A stretch of DNA of 15,712 bases from an uncultured Gemmiger sp. (GCA_959018215.1 CAUEKL010000031.1:1-15712); one strand, 5' to 3'. Positions 7,908 through 15,712 are shown, numbered from the stretch's first letter. Notes: generated by a model not told the origin, from the sequence alone. Numbers and translations are program-made.

Positions 7908-7977
7908 GTAAGCTATCTCGCTCAGCCTTTCCGGAGGAATGTTCCTGCCGGTGCTGGATTGATACTGCTAGGGTATA

Positions 7978-9702
7978 TCAGGCAGTCTTGCTGGCCTGGT
8001 ACACTTCGTTGTACAGATCGATGATGTTCTGCAGGTTCTGAGCCTCAACCTCGCTGACGTACTGATCCCAGCTGGTGTTGATGTCGGCCTGACCCATAGC
8101 AAAACGGTTGGTCCAGGTGTTGATGGTGTCGGTCAGCGGAGTGCCCCACAGGTTGGCCATTTCCATCTGGTCCTCGTCCAGGGCCACGGTGGGATCCAGC
8201 GGGCGCAGGGTTCTGTACTGACCCATGCGGTCATAGAAGTCTTTCCAGACATCGGACAGGTTGGAGGTCAGCAGGGCAGTGCTGCCGCCGTACATGAAGT
8301 TGCCGCAGGCGTAGCCCAGTTCTTCACGCATATCCACCTGATCGTCAGCAGTCTGCGGGATGGTCAGACCGCCGCAGTAGTAAGCGGGAGTCAGAGAGTA
8401 GGTGCCGTCTTCGGCCACGGTGTAGGTCTCGCCTTCGATGCCCCACTTGGTGAGGGTCAGGCCTTCATCGGAGTACCACAGCCAGTCGACAAAGCGCATC
8501 ATCTTGATGAAGTCCTTCTCGCCCAGCTCGTCCAGAGCACGGGAGGAGATGCAGACGCCGCATTCCAGACGCTGGTTCTCAGCCTGGTAATCAACGGTGC
8601 CGACGGGGACCATAGCCAGATACAGTTCGAAGTTGCCTTCGCCCAGCTGAGCGGTGATGCCCTCTTCGTGAGCGATGTACTGAGCACGGTTGACGGAGAT
8701 CAGAGCGGTCTCACCGCGATAGAACTTGTTCATAGCGGTGTCGTCGTCCTGGGTCCAGGTTTCGGGGTCGAGGATCTTGTTGCTGACCAGGTCCTGGATG
8801 ACGGTGTAGGCCTGCTTGAATTCGTCGCTGATGGAGCCGGAAACGAACTGGTCGTTATCCCAGTCAAAGACCAGGCCGTAGTTGGTGGTGATGGCCCAAC
8901 CGGTGTTGATGCCGTAGGAAGCGCCCAGCAGTTTCAGCAGGTTGCCGCCCTGGCCGTAGCCGGAGGTCTGGCCGCACCACATGTCGGACCAGATGTAGTC
9001 GTTTTCATCGCACATGCCCTGCTCGACCATGTACGCCTTGACCTTCTTCAGATCTTCGGCGAATTCTTCCCAGGTCCAGTCGGTCTCTTCGGTGGGAACG
9101 TCAACGCCGGCGGCGTCAAACAGGTCCTTGCGGATGAGGAAGGTGTAGTCCTGCAGAGCGGTCTCCTTCAGACCGGCCAGACGGTAATACTTGCCGTCGG
9201 ACTGACGCAGGGTGTCGATGTCGGGTTCCATGGAGTATTCTTCCACGAACTTGGTGTAGTTGGGCATGTACTGAACGTAATCGGAAACGGGAACGATGCC
9301 GCCGCCGGTAACGTAGGCCTTTTCATCATAGACCTTCGGGATGATGTAGGGGGAATCGCCGGAGGAAACTGCCAGGGAGACCTTGTCGGTGTAGTTGGAG
9401 TTATCGACAATGGTCAGTTCCAGATGGACGTTGGTGGCGTCCTCGATGGCCTTGAAGATGCCTTCGGTCTGCCAGGTGTCCTTCATGGGATAGGCGGGGT
9501 TGTCGTTGAACATCATGGTATAAGTGACGGGCGTTTCGCTGTAGAAGTGATCGCCGTACTCATAGTCCAGATCTTCATCGGCCACAGCGGTGTCTGCGGT
9601 TTCCGTAGTGGCACCGGAGGACGAATCCTTGCCGGAGCCGCCGCAAGCTGCCAGGGACAGAACCATTCCCGTAGCAAGCAGCAGGGAGATGAGTTTTTTC
9701 AT
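7978..9702 (-). CDS. lplA: ABC transporter solute-binding lipoprotein (LplA-like, CUT1 class)
   Basis: A 574-residue extracytoplasmic oligosaccharide-binding protein. It opens with a lipoprotein signal: KK at 2-3, a hydrophobic core and the lipobox LAAC with the lipidated C20. A Ser/Gly/Thr-rich tether (about 21-45) follows. The mature part is rich in Asp, Glu, Tyr and Trp, as usual for large family 1 sugar-binding proteins, and the length fits LplA-type members, which are longer than MalE. I start it at 9702 because GGAGG lies 7 nt upstream and the lipoprotein signal begins there; the frame is open to 9771 but that extension would precede the signal. The neighbouring LplB/YtcP-type permeases and GH67 suggest that the ligand is an aldouronate or substituted xylo-oligosaccharide. 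The ligand is inferred. The gene symbol is by family resemblance. Confidence 0.93.
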   Translation of the reverse strand: MKKLISLLLATGMVLSLAACGGSGKDSSSGATTETADTAVADEDLDYEYGDHFYSETPVTYTMMFNDNPAYPMKDTWQTEGIFKAIEDATNVHLELTIVDNSNYTDKVSLAVSSGDSPYIIPKVYDEKAYVTGGGIVPVSDYVQYMPNYTKFVEEYSMEPDIDTLRQSDGKYYRLAGLKETALQDYTFLIRKDLFDAAGVDVPTEETDWTWEEFAEDLKKVKAYMVEQGMCDENDYIWSDMWCGQTSGYGQGGNLLKLLGASYGINTGWAITTNYGLVFDWDNDQFVSGSISDEFKQAYTVIQDLVSNKILDPETWTQDDDTAMNKFYRGETALISVNRAQYIAHEEGITAQLGEGNFELYLAMVPVGTVDYQAENQRLECGVCISSRALDELGEKDFIKMMRFVDWLWYSDEGLTLTKWGIEGETYTVAEDGTYSLTPAYYCGGLTIPQTADDQVDMREELGYACGNFMYGGSTALLTSNLSDVWKDFYDRMGQYRTLRPLDPTVALDEDQMEMANLWGTPLTDTINTWTNRFAMGQADINTSWDQYVSEVEAQNLQNIIDLYNEVYQASKTA

Positions 9703-9707
9703 TGTGT

Positions 9708-9714
9708 TACCTCC
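9708..9714 (-). promoter_or_regulatory. Ribosome binding site fixing the solute-binding protein start at 9702
   Basis: GGAGGTA on the minus strand, with the GGAGG core 7 nt before the ATG at 9702. It favours the start that places the lipoprotein signal at the N-terminus. Confidence 0.8.
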
Positions 9715-9728
9715 ATTTTCTTTGTTTT

Positions 9729-9754
9729 GGCCGGTGAACCCTCGCGCACCGGCC
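9729..9754 (-). other. Hairpin in the leader of the solute-binding protein gene
   Basis: GGCCGGTG (9729-9736) pairs perfectly with CACCGGCC (9747-9754) around a 10-nt loop. It lies upstream of the binding-protein ribosome binding site on the minus-strand mRNA. No T-run follows in that direction, so it is not a classic terminator; a 5' stabilising stem or processing site is more likely. Confidence 0.4.
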
Positions 9755-9771
9755 GGGACGATATTCTTCAA

Positions 9772-9787
9772 CCGTCTGCTAAGACGG
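9772..9787 (-). other. Short hairpin between permease 2 and the solute-binding protein
   Basis: CCGTCT pairs with AGACGG around a 4-nt loop, about 25 nt after the permease 2 stop. Only TTGAAGAATAT follows on the minus strand, so terminator strength should be low. With the stem at 9729-9754 it makes this gap unusually structured, consistent with RNA processing at the permease/binding-protein junction. Confidence 0.35.
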
Positions 9788-9811
9788 CTTTCAGACAGGG
9801 AATGGGGAAAA

Positions 9812-10708
9812 TCAGCCCTTGACGCCGCCGAGCATCATGCCCTGGACGAAGTACTTCTGGATGAAGGGGTAGACGCAGATGATGGGGGCCGCGGTCAGCA
9901 CCATGGCGCAGCTCTTGATGTTGGAAGAGATCTGCATGGCTTCGCCGGCATCGGCGCTGGTGCTGCTGGCGCTGTCGATCAGCTGACGCAGGTAGTAAGC
10001 CACAGGCCACTTGGTGGTGGTGTCCAGGTACAGGAAGGCGTCGAACCAGTCGTTCCAGTACTGAACCACATAGAACAGGGCCATGGTAGCCAGGATGGGC
10101 TTGGACAGGGGGATGGCCACCCGCCAGAAGGCGCCCCACTGGCTCAGACCGTCGATCTCACCGGCTTCTTCCAGTTCACGGGGAACGGTGGTGAAGAAGG
10201 AACGCATCAGGATGACATAGTAGGTGGAGATCATGCCGGGCAGGATGAAAGAGGCGATGGTATCGCGCAGGCCCAGGCTGGTCATCAGGATGTAGTTGGG
10301 GATCATACCGCCGGAGAAGTACATGGTGAAGATGATGAACTTGTTCAGCGCTTTGCCGCCCCACAGTTCCGGCTTGGACAGGGGGTAGGCCAGCAGCGCA
10401 GAGAAGAACAGAGCGCACACCGTACCGATGACGGAGTAGAGGATGGTGTTGCCGTAATACGGGATGAAGCGGCCGTCATTGATGACGTAAGCGTAGGTTT
10501 CCACGCTGAAATCCACCGGGAGCAGCCCGACCTTACCGGCGACGATCGCCTCGTCCGAGGAGAAGGACTGTGCCACCAGGTAGATGAAGGGGTAAAGCAT
10601 TGCGCAGCAGATGATGACCATCAGGATGGTGTTGCACACGTTGAACACGCGGTAACCCCGGGATTCCTTGATCTTCATGGGCGCATCCATAGTTGCTTGT
10701 TTCGCCAT
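9812..10708 (-). CDS. ytcP: ABC transporter permease (YtcP/LplC-like, CUT1 class)
   Basis: A 298-residue inner-membrane subunit of the oligosaccharide importer. Six hydrophobic segments are visible at roughly 22-44, 88-110, 124-145, 150-170, 200-222 and 262-284. The cytoplasmic EAA loop that docks the ATPase reads EEAGEIDGLSQWGAFWRVAI (180-199) and continues to PLSKP. The C-terminus PFIQKYFVQGMMLGGVKG is characteristic of LplC/YtcP permeases. AAGGAGGT precedes the start. The gene follows permease 1 after only about 21 bp, so the two are surely cotranscribed and form the heterodimeric channel. The family call is firm; the symbol is by resemblance. Confidence 0.95.
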   Translation of the reverse strand: MAKQATMDAPMKIKESRGYRVFNVCNTILMVIICCAMLYPFIYLVAQSFSSDEAIVAGKVGLLPVDFSVETYAYVINDGRFIPYYGNTILYSVIGTVCALFFSALLAYPLSKPELWGGKALNKFIIFTMYFSGGMIPNYILMTSLGLRDTIASFILPGMISTYYVILMRSFFTTVPRELEEAGEIDGLSQWGAFWRVAIPLSKPILATMALFYVVQYWNDWFDAFLYLDTTTKWPVAYYLRQLIDSASSTSADAGEAMQISSNIKSCAMVLTAAPIICVYPFIQKYFVQGMMLGGVKG

Positions 10709-10730
10709 TGTTGGTACCTCCTTCTCTCGA

Positions 10731-11684
10731 TTACCACAATGCGCTGCCGGTCAGCCAGCGGGATACGCGGTTGGCGGCGGTCAGCAGGACCAGGTTGATG
10801 ATGCCCTGGAACAGACCGACGGCGGTGGCGTAGCTGTAGTTGCCGGAGCCAAGGCCCATGCGGTAGACGTAGGTGGCGATGATATCGGCGGTCTCGTAGG
10901 TGGTGGGGTTGTACAGCAGGAAGACCTTTTCGAAGATGGCCGAACCGCACAGGCTGCCGATGTTCAGAACCAGCAGGGTGGACAGGGTGGGCATGATGGC
11001 CGGGATGGTGACGTGCAGGCACTGCTGGAACTTGTTGGCGCCGTCCAGAGCGGCGGCTTCATACAGTTCCGGGTTGATGCCCGTCATGGCAGCCAGGTAG
11101 AGGATGGTGCCCCAGCCGATGCCCTGCCAGACGCCGCTGACCACGAAGATGGTGGGGAACCATTCCGGCAGGGAGATGAAGGTGGTGGCCTCGCCGCCCA
11201 GGGCTTCGATCAGGTGGTTGATGGGGCCGTTGGTGGACAGGACCTCACGGATCATGCCGGCCACGATAACCATGGAGATGAAGTGGGGCAGGTAGGAGAT
11301 GGTCTGCACGACCTTCTTGAACCCGGTGTGGCGCACTTCATTCAGAAGCAGGGCAAAGATCAGGGTCAGCGGGAAGCTGACGATCAGGTATTCAAAGTTC
11401 AGCAACAGGGTGTTGCGGAAGGAACGCCAGAAGTTCTGGTCCATGATGAACTGGTTGAAGTACTTCAGGCCGCTCCACTCATCGCCGAAGATGCTGCTGC
11501 CGGCACGGTAGCGGCGGAAGGCGATGATGTTGCCCGCCATGGGAACATAGCGGAAGATGATGTAGTACAGGATGGGGATCAGCATCATCGCGTAATACTG
11601 CCAGTATTTCCGGATGTGCTTGGAAATGGACTGCTTGGGGATCTGGACCGCCGCGGCGGCCTGTTTCTCTGCCTTTTTAGACAT
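10731..11684 (-). CDS. lplB: ABC transporter permease (LplB-like, CUT1 class)
   Basis: A 317-residue membrane partner of the downstream permease. Hydrophobic segments lie at roughly 32-50, 93-117, 130-148, 178-200, 230-252 and 285-305, after a charged cytoplasmic N-terminus. The EAA loop reads ELYEAAALDGANKFQ (206-220) and continues to HVTIPAIMPT. YLPHFISMVI and the C-terminal NRVSRWLTG are typical of LplB-type permeases. I place the start at 11684, where AAAGGAG lies 6 nt upstream. The open frame to 11852 would add an Arg-rich extension overlapping the end of the GH3 gene and is unlikely. A 157 bp gap separates it from GH3, so transporter and enzyme expression may be partly uncoupled. Confidence 0.95.
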   Translation of the reverse strand: MSKKAEKQAAAAVQIPKQSISKHIRKYWQYYAMMLIPILYYIIFRYVPMAGNIIAFRRYRAGSSIFGDEWSGLKYFNQFIMDQNFWRSFRNTLLLNFEYLIVSFPLTLIFALLLNEVRHTGFKKVVQTISYLPHFISMVIVAGMIREVLSTNGPINHLIEALGGEATTFISLPEWFPTIFVVSGVWQGIGWGTILYLAAMTGINPELYEAAALDGANKFQQCLHVTIPAIMPTLSTLLVLNIGSLCGSAIFEKVFLLYNPTTYETADIIATYVYRMGLGSGNYSYATAVGLFQGIINLVLLTAANRVSRWLTGSALW

Positions 11685-11690
11685 GACTCT

Positions 11691-11697
11691 CTCCTTT
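11691..11697 (-). promoter_or_regulatory. Ribosome binding site fixing the permease 1 start at 11684
   Basis: AAAGGAG on the minus strand, 6 nt before the ATG at 11684. It supports the shorter protein and not the frame extension to 11852. Confidence 0.75.
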
Positions 11698-11809
11698 CTG
11701 TTGTGGTACGCCGGAACCTGTTGGGTGACTGCGGGGACGTTTTTTCGCCCTCTGCGTCCCGGCAGCTGCGCCGATGTTCCGGTATACAACTCTGACGGAT
11801 TCGCCCTTG

Positions 11810-11827
11810 GGGAACTCCGGTGTTCCC
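11810..11827 (-). other. Stem-loop after the GH3 gene
   Basis: GGGAAC pairs with GTTCCC around a 6-nt loop, 15 nt after the GH3 stop on the minus strand. A second possible stem pairs 11734-11739 with 11755-11760 across 15 nt. Neither is followed by a T-run, so a true terminator is not supported. They may mark RNA processing between the enzyme and transporter segments. I see no convincing minus-strand promoter in this 157 bp gap. Confidence 0.3.
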
Positions 11828-11841
11828 TGACGAAGGCGCTG

Positions 11842-13995
11842 TCAGTCGGCAATCACCACCTTTTCGGTCTGGTGCATCGCAAGGCGAAGCGGCGCCTGAC
11901 CGGTCAGCTGAATGCTGCGGGAATCGGGCTGGCTGCCACCCACCCACAGGGTGTAGTCGCCCGGGAGTACTTGAGAAACGCCCTCTTCATCGCAAAGAGC
12001 CAGCGCGCACAGCGGCAGATGCACGGTCACGCGCTTTTCTTCGCCGGGAGCCAGGTCCACCTTGGCCAGGCCCTTGAGCTGGGCATTGGGGGTGCCGGGA
12101 CGCTCGGCCTTGACGTAGACCTCCACGGTCTCACGGCCGGCATACTGGCCGTCGTTGGCCACCGTCACGCTCACATCCACCCCGTCTTCGCCGGCGGTCT
12201 CGGTGCTGAGCGCCGCATCACGGAAGGTGAAGTGGGTGTAGGACAGGCCGTAACCGAAGGGATACAGGGCCTCTTTTTCCATGTACCGGTAGGTGCGGCC
12301 CTTCATGGAGTAATCGGTGAATTCGGGCAGATCGTCGTCCGAACGGTAGAAGGTAACGGGGAGCTTGCCCTGGGGGTTGACCTCGCCGAACAGGGCGCGG
12401 GCCACGGCACGGCCGCCCTGGGCGCCGGGATACCAGGCCTGCAGCACGGCGGCGGCGCCTTCATCGGCGGTGCCCAGTGCCAGCGCGCTGCCGCTGAGGA
12501 TCACAACCACCACCGGCTTGCCGCTTTCGATGCAGGCTTTGAGCACGGATTCCTGGTTGCCGGGCAGCTTCAGGGAGGGCTTGTCGCCGCTGGCGAACTG
12601 GTTGCCCTGGTCCCCTTCCTCGCCTTCCAGGCCTGCATCCAGACCCAGGCAGCAGATGACCACATCGCTCTCGGCGCAGACGCCGCGGACTTCGCTGATC
12701 AGCTCGTTGGGATGGGCCAGGCCGTGGATGTTCTCGGCGTAGAGGTGGCAGCCGGCGGAGTACCGGATCTCCACATCATCGCCCAGGTATTCCTGCAGGC
12801 CGTCCAGCACGGTGAAGTACCGGGAAGCGGTGCCTTCGTAGTTGCCCACCAGGGCCTTGCGGTTGTCGGCGTTGGGGCCGACCACCGCCACACGGTGCAG
12901 CTTGGATTTATCCAGCGGCAGAGTGTGGTTTTCGTTCTTCAGCAGAACCAGAATCTTTTCGGCCACTTCCTGGTTGAGAGCGCGCATCTCGCGGCTGTCC
13001 ACCACGTCGTAGCTGATCTTGTTGTAAGGAACCTTGTCCTCGGGATCGAACATACCCAGGCGCATCCGGGTGGTGAACAGGCGGATCAGGCTCTTGTCCA
13101 GGGTCTCTTCCTTCACCTTGCCCTCGGCCACGGCCTGTTCCAGATAGGCGTACAGGTTGCCGCAGTTCAGGTCGCAGCCGTTGTTGACGGCCAGGGCCAC
13201 GGATTCCACCGGGCCGGAGGTGACCATGTGGCCTTCATGGAAGTCCTTGATGGCCCAGCAGTCGGAGGTGACATGGCCCTGGAAGTGCCATTTGCCACGC
13301 AGGATGTCCACCAGCAGGGTCTTGCTGCCGCAGCAGGGCTCGCCGTTGGTGCGGTTGTAGGCGCCCATGACGGCTTCCACCCCGGCTTCTTCCACCAGAG
13401 CGCGGAAGGCGGGCAGGTAGGTTTCCCACAGGTCCTGCTTGGAGACCACGGCGTTGAAGTAATGGCGCTGGTCTTCGGGACCGGAATGAACGGCGAAGTG
13501 CTTGGCGCAGGCGGCGGCCATCAGGTAATCCGGGTCATCGCCCTGCATGCCTTCCACGAAGTTGACGCCCAGGCGGGAGGTCAGGAAGGGGTCCTCGCCG
13601 TAGGTTTCGTGACCGCGGCCCCAGCGGGGATCGCGGAAGATGTTGATGTTGGGAGCCCAGATGGTCAGGCCCTTGAAGATGTCCCGGTCTTCGTAGCTGC
13701 GGCACATGTTGTACTTGCCGCGGGCTTCCAGGCCCACCGCATGGCCCACACGGCCCAGCAGCTCTTCATCGAAGGAAGCCGCCATACCGATGGCCTGGGG
13801 GAACACCGTAGCGGTGCCCGCACGGCCCACACCGTGGATCCCCTCGTTCCACCAGTTGTAGGCGGGGATGCCCAGGCGGGGGATGGCCGGTGCCCAGCTC
13901 AGCATCTGGCTCACCTTTTCCTTCAGGGTCATCTGGGAGACCAGTTCGCTGGCGCGCTTGCGGTACTCCTCCATCTTGGCTTTGTTCGGTTTCAT
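11842..13995 (-). CDS. GH3 glycoside hydrolase, beta-xylosidase-like
   Basis: A 717-residue retaining exo-glycosidase, predicted to release xylose (or arabinose) from non-reducing ends of imported oligosaccharides. The N-terminal barrel (about 20-320) has YNWWNEGIHGV (46-56), FRDPRWGRGHETYGEDP (120-136) and AKHFAVHSGPE (164-174). The nucleophile is D245 in HVTSDCWAIKDF. The alpha/beta sandwich (about 345-560) carries GLDAGLEGEEGDQ (451-463), where one glutamate probably supplies the acid/base. A fibronectin III-like domain (about 600-695) follows FGYGLSYTHF. The WWNE variant and overall layout are those of the xylosidase/arabinofuranosidase branch and not of classic beta-glucosidases. No signal peptide is present. 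GAGGAGG precedes the ATG. It lies 44 bp after the SGNH gene. The family is firm; exact specificity is inferred from the locus. Confidence 0.94.
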   Translation of the reverse strand: MKPNKAKMEEYRKRASELVSQMTLKEKVSQMLSWAPAIPRLGIPAYNWWNEGIHGVGRAGTATVFPQAIGMAASFDEELLGRVGHAVGLEARGKYNMCRSYEDRDIFKGLTIWAPNINIFRDPRWGRGHETYGEDPFLTSRLGVNFVEGMQGDDPDYLMAAACAKHFAVHSGPEDQRHYFNAVVSKQDLWETYLPAFRALVEEAGVEAVMGAYNRTNGEPCCGSKTLLVDILRGKWHFQGHVTSDCWAIKDFHEGHMVTSGPVESVALAVNNGCDLNCGNLYAYLEQAVAEGKVKEETLDKSLIRLFTTRMRLGMFDPEDKVPYNKISYDVVDSREMRALNQEVAEKILVLLKNENHTLPLDKSKLHRVAVVGPNADNRKALVGNYEGTASRYFTVLDGLQEYLGDDVEIRYSAGCHLYAENIHGLAHPNELISEVRGVCAESDVVICCLGLDAGLEGEEGDQGNQFASGDKPSLKLPGNQESVLKACIESGKPVVVVILSGSALALGTADEGAAAVLQAWYPGAQGGRAVARALFGEVNPQGKLPVTFYRSDDDLPEFTDYSMKGRTYRYMEKEALYPFGYGLSYTHFTFRDAALSTETAGEDGVDVSVTVANDGQYAGRETVEVYVKAERPGTPNAQLKGLAKVDLAPGEEKRVTVHLPLCALALCDEEGVSQVLPGDYTLWVGGSQPDSRSIQLTGQAPLRLAMHQTEKVVIAD

Positions 13996-14039
13996 CTGTG
14001 CCGTTCCTCCTCTTTCAGTAAAGCGGGCCGCAGTGTTGT

Positions 14040-15712
14040 TCAGCGAACCACGCCGAATCCCAGAATGGTAAAGACTTTGTCTTGTTCCTGCGGGTCCATG
14101 CGGATCTCGATCCGATGGGGTTCCGCCGTTTTGTTGTTGAAAAGAACTGTTGCGTGGCAGTGGGTCCAGCCCGCCTGCCGGGGATCGTACCGTCCCACCT
14201 GCTTGCCGTCCACCGTGACGGTGGCAGCGCCGAAGGCGGGCAGGCCGGAATCCTTGAAGACCATCTGCAGCGCCCGGCAGGTCAGTTCCATGACGAAGGG
14301 GGCCTCCCCTTCCGCCTTTTTCCAGTTGTAGGGGAACTGGGGGGTGTTGCGGTCCTCATCGTCCAGGGGCACCGACTGCAGATCGTCGTCGGTAGCGGTA
14401 AAGCTGCCGGGTTCCACATGTACGTCCTCCGGCAGGTTGCTGCGGTCAAACTCCCGCAGGTCGGTAAAATCAAATCCGTAATAAGCGGGCGCCGGTTTGG
14501 AATCTTCCAGGGGCTGCTGCCGGTCCACCCGCTCCAGCAGGTACATCAGGCAGTCGCACATGATGCGGTGGCCGTTGTTGGAAGGATGGAAGACATCATA
14601 GAAGTACTGGCGCCGGGTAATGACCGCGCGCTCCCCCACCCCTGTGCGGAACTGGGGGCTGACCGCTTCCAGGATATCCACCATGGGCAGCTCATGCCGC
14701 CAGCCGATGGGAGCCAGCCGGTCTTTCAGGTTCCAGTCGTTGGCAAAGACCGAGAAGAGCAGGATCACGGCGGGGTCGCCGGGTTCGTTCCAGATGCGGT
14801 GGACCAGGCTCTCGTAGCACAGGCCGTTGGTCTCGTCGCCCAGGTCGTTGACCGCGAACTCAATGACCACCAGGTCGGGATGGACGGTGCCGTCCCGGGT
14901 GATGTCCCGGTCGTAGCGGTGCAGACCCAGCTGGGAAGGCGTACCGCCCACACCGGCTTTTATGTAGCGGACCTTGGAGGGATCGGCGGCGTAGCGGTCG
15001 CAGATTGCTTCAAAGGTGCGGCGGGCATAGCACATTTTCTGGCCCGGCACAGCGCCTGCGCCCTGGGTGATGGAACCGCCCAGGAAGGCGATGGTCACCG
15101 GCTTGCCGGCGCGGAGGTCGGCCAGCACCCGCTTGAGACGGGCGTTGTTGCCGGTGCTCAGGCAGGACCGGGCGATCATCTCCCGGTAGGCCGGTGTGTC
15201 AAAGGCAACGGGCGGGTCGGGGTCCACTTCCGGGACCTCGTAGCCGTCATTCAGATACAGCTTGACGGTGACCGTGGCAATGTCGGTGGGCTTGACCAGC
15301 TCAAACAGGAACTCGCCGGGGATGGTGTCGTCATCCGACCATTCCAGAGCGGAGATGTCCATGATGTTCTCCACGCCGTTGGTCACAATGTCCATGCCGT
15401 GACGGCTGCCGGCGCTGCCCCGGTCCCCCAGGAAGCCCAGGGTGAACCGCACCACCTTGTCCGGCAGATCGCCGGTGATGGAGATGCCGATGCTGTGTAC
15501 CAGCTTGCGGAAGCCCTTGGCGGTGCGCAGCATTTCCAGCACCGATTCATCGGTGATGCCGCCCACCATCTTGGCGAAGGTCACCAGGCGGTCATCGTTG
15601 ATGTAAATGGGATGCCGGCCCACGCCGTCGTTGTTGGGGACGCCGCCCACCGGCTTGTCCAGCAGAACATAAAATCCGGCCCGCTTCTTTTGCGGGTCAC
15701 GCGGTGCGATAC
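14040..15712 (-). CDS. SGNH/GDSL-fold hydrolase, probable carbohydrate esterase (5' end outside window)
   Basis: The frame is open from the right window edge without a stop, so the N-terminus is missing; 556 residues are visible. A GTG at 15650 could be read as a start but lacks a ribosome binding site, and the upstream residues continue plausibly. The visible protein has an N-terminal beta-rich region of about 170 residues, an SGNH catalytic domain (about 200-395) and a C-terminal beta domain (about 415-556). Block I is FLGGSITQGAG with nucleophile S213. The block II glycine lies in AGVGGTPSQ. Block III is EFAVND (N288). Block V is YDVFHPSNNGH with D372 and H375. These enzymes commonly deacetylate xylan or xylo-oligosaccharides, which suits the locus. 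The SGNH call is firm; substrate and full domain plan are open. Confidence 0.88.
   Translation of the reverse strand, partial: IAPRDPQKKRAGFYVLLDKPVGGVPNNDGVGRHPIYINDDRLVTFAKMVGGITDESVLEMLRTAKGFRKLVHSIGISITGDLPDKVVRFTLGFLGDRGSAGSRHGMDIVTNGVENIMDISALEWSDDDTIPGEFLFELVKPTDIATVTVKLYLNDGYEVPEVDPDPPVAFDTPAYREMIARSCLSTGNNARLKRVLADLRAGKPVTIAFLGGSITQGAGAVPGQKMCYARRTFEAICDRYAADPSKVRYIKAGVGGTPSQLGLHRYDRDITRDGTVHPDLVVIEFAVNDLGDETNGLCYESLVHRIWNEPGDPAVILLFSVFANDWNLKDRLAPIGWRHELPMVDILEAVSPQFRTGVGERAVITRRQYFYDVFHPSNNGHRIMCDCLMYLLERVDRQQPLEDSKPAPAYYGFDFTDLREFDRSNLPEDVHVEPGSFTATDDDLQSVPLDDEDRNTPQFPYNWKKAEGEAPFVMELTCRALQMVFKDSGLPAFGAATVTVDGKQVGRYDPRQAGWTHCHATVLFNNKTAEPHRIEIRMDPQEQDKVFTILGFGVVR

Noticed and set aside
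3252..8024. A 1590-codon stop-free frame on the plus strand
   Set aside because: It lies exactly antisense to the GH2 and desulfurase genes, which have clear motifs. Its translation is Gly/Val/His/Gln-rich without domains, as expected opposite GC-rich genes.
8668..11795. Several overlapping plus-strand frames of 375-402 codons opposite the transporter genes
   Set aside because: Low-complexity antisense translations (Gly, Asp, Val, His) opposite well-supported lipoprotein and permease genes.
11685..11841. A separate promoter for the transporter genes in the 157-bp gap
   Set aside because: A GTATAC element is present on the minus strand but without a matching -35 box at proper spacing, so I do not call a promoter.
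11614..14331. A 905-codon stop-free frame on the plus strand
   Set aside because: Antisense to GH3 and permease 1, both with firm family motifs. No ribosome binding site or recognisable domain is seen.
1..15712. CRISPR arrays, insertion sequences, tRNA or rRNA genes, phage or defence genes
   Set aside because: I looked for spaced direct repeats, transposase or integrase motifs and tRNA-like folds and saw none. The window is a metabolic locus.

Overview
The window looks like part of a Gram-positive gut Firmicute genome. It is GC-rich, has strong GGAGG-type ribosome binding sites, a lipoprotein-type ABC binding protein and LplB/YtcP-type permeases. A Faecalibacterium/Gemmiger-like member of the Oscillospiraceae is my best guess, but this is inferred from gene content and composition, not from a marker gene. 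The window is one carbohydrate-utilisation locus, most likely for glucuronic-acid-decorated xylan fragments (aldouronates).

Layout: bases 1-349 hold a well-formed sigma-A-type promoter (TTGACT, 17 bp, TAAAAT), two small palindromes and a long GC-rich leader. Next comes a plus-strand AraC-family regulator (350-1228). Everything else is on the minus strand and reads right to left: an SGNH-hydrolase/esterase cut by the right window edge (14040-15712), a GH3 beta-xylosidase-like enzyme (11842-13995), ABC permease 1 (10731-11684), ABC permease 2 (9812-10708), the lipoprotein solute-binding protein (7978-9702), a large multidomain GH2 enzyme (4386-7832), a cysteine desulfurase (3240-4376) and a GH67 alpha-glucuronidase (1229-3196). 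The gaps are 9-157 bp and the two largest contain hairpins, so the minus-strand genes could form one polycistronic unit with differential expression. Its tail runs directly into the regulator: the two stop codons abut, with no terminator between them.

How the genes fit together: the binding protein and two permeases import oligosaccharides (no ATPase is encoded here, as is common for this class). The enzymes, none of which has a recognisable export signal in the visible sequence, then act in the cytoplasm. GH67 removes (methyl)glucuronic acid, the SGNH enzyme probably removes acyl groups, GH3 releases xylose or arabinose, and GH2 removes a beta-linked side sugar, probably galactose. The set resembles the Paenibacillus aldouronate operon (lplA-lplB-ytcP-aguA with xylanolytic enzymes). 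It differs in lacking a GH10 xylanase in view, in carrying GH3, GH2 and SGNH enzymes, and in having a cysteine desulfurase translationally coupled between GH2 and GH67. That gene is the least expected component.
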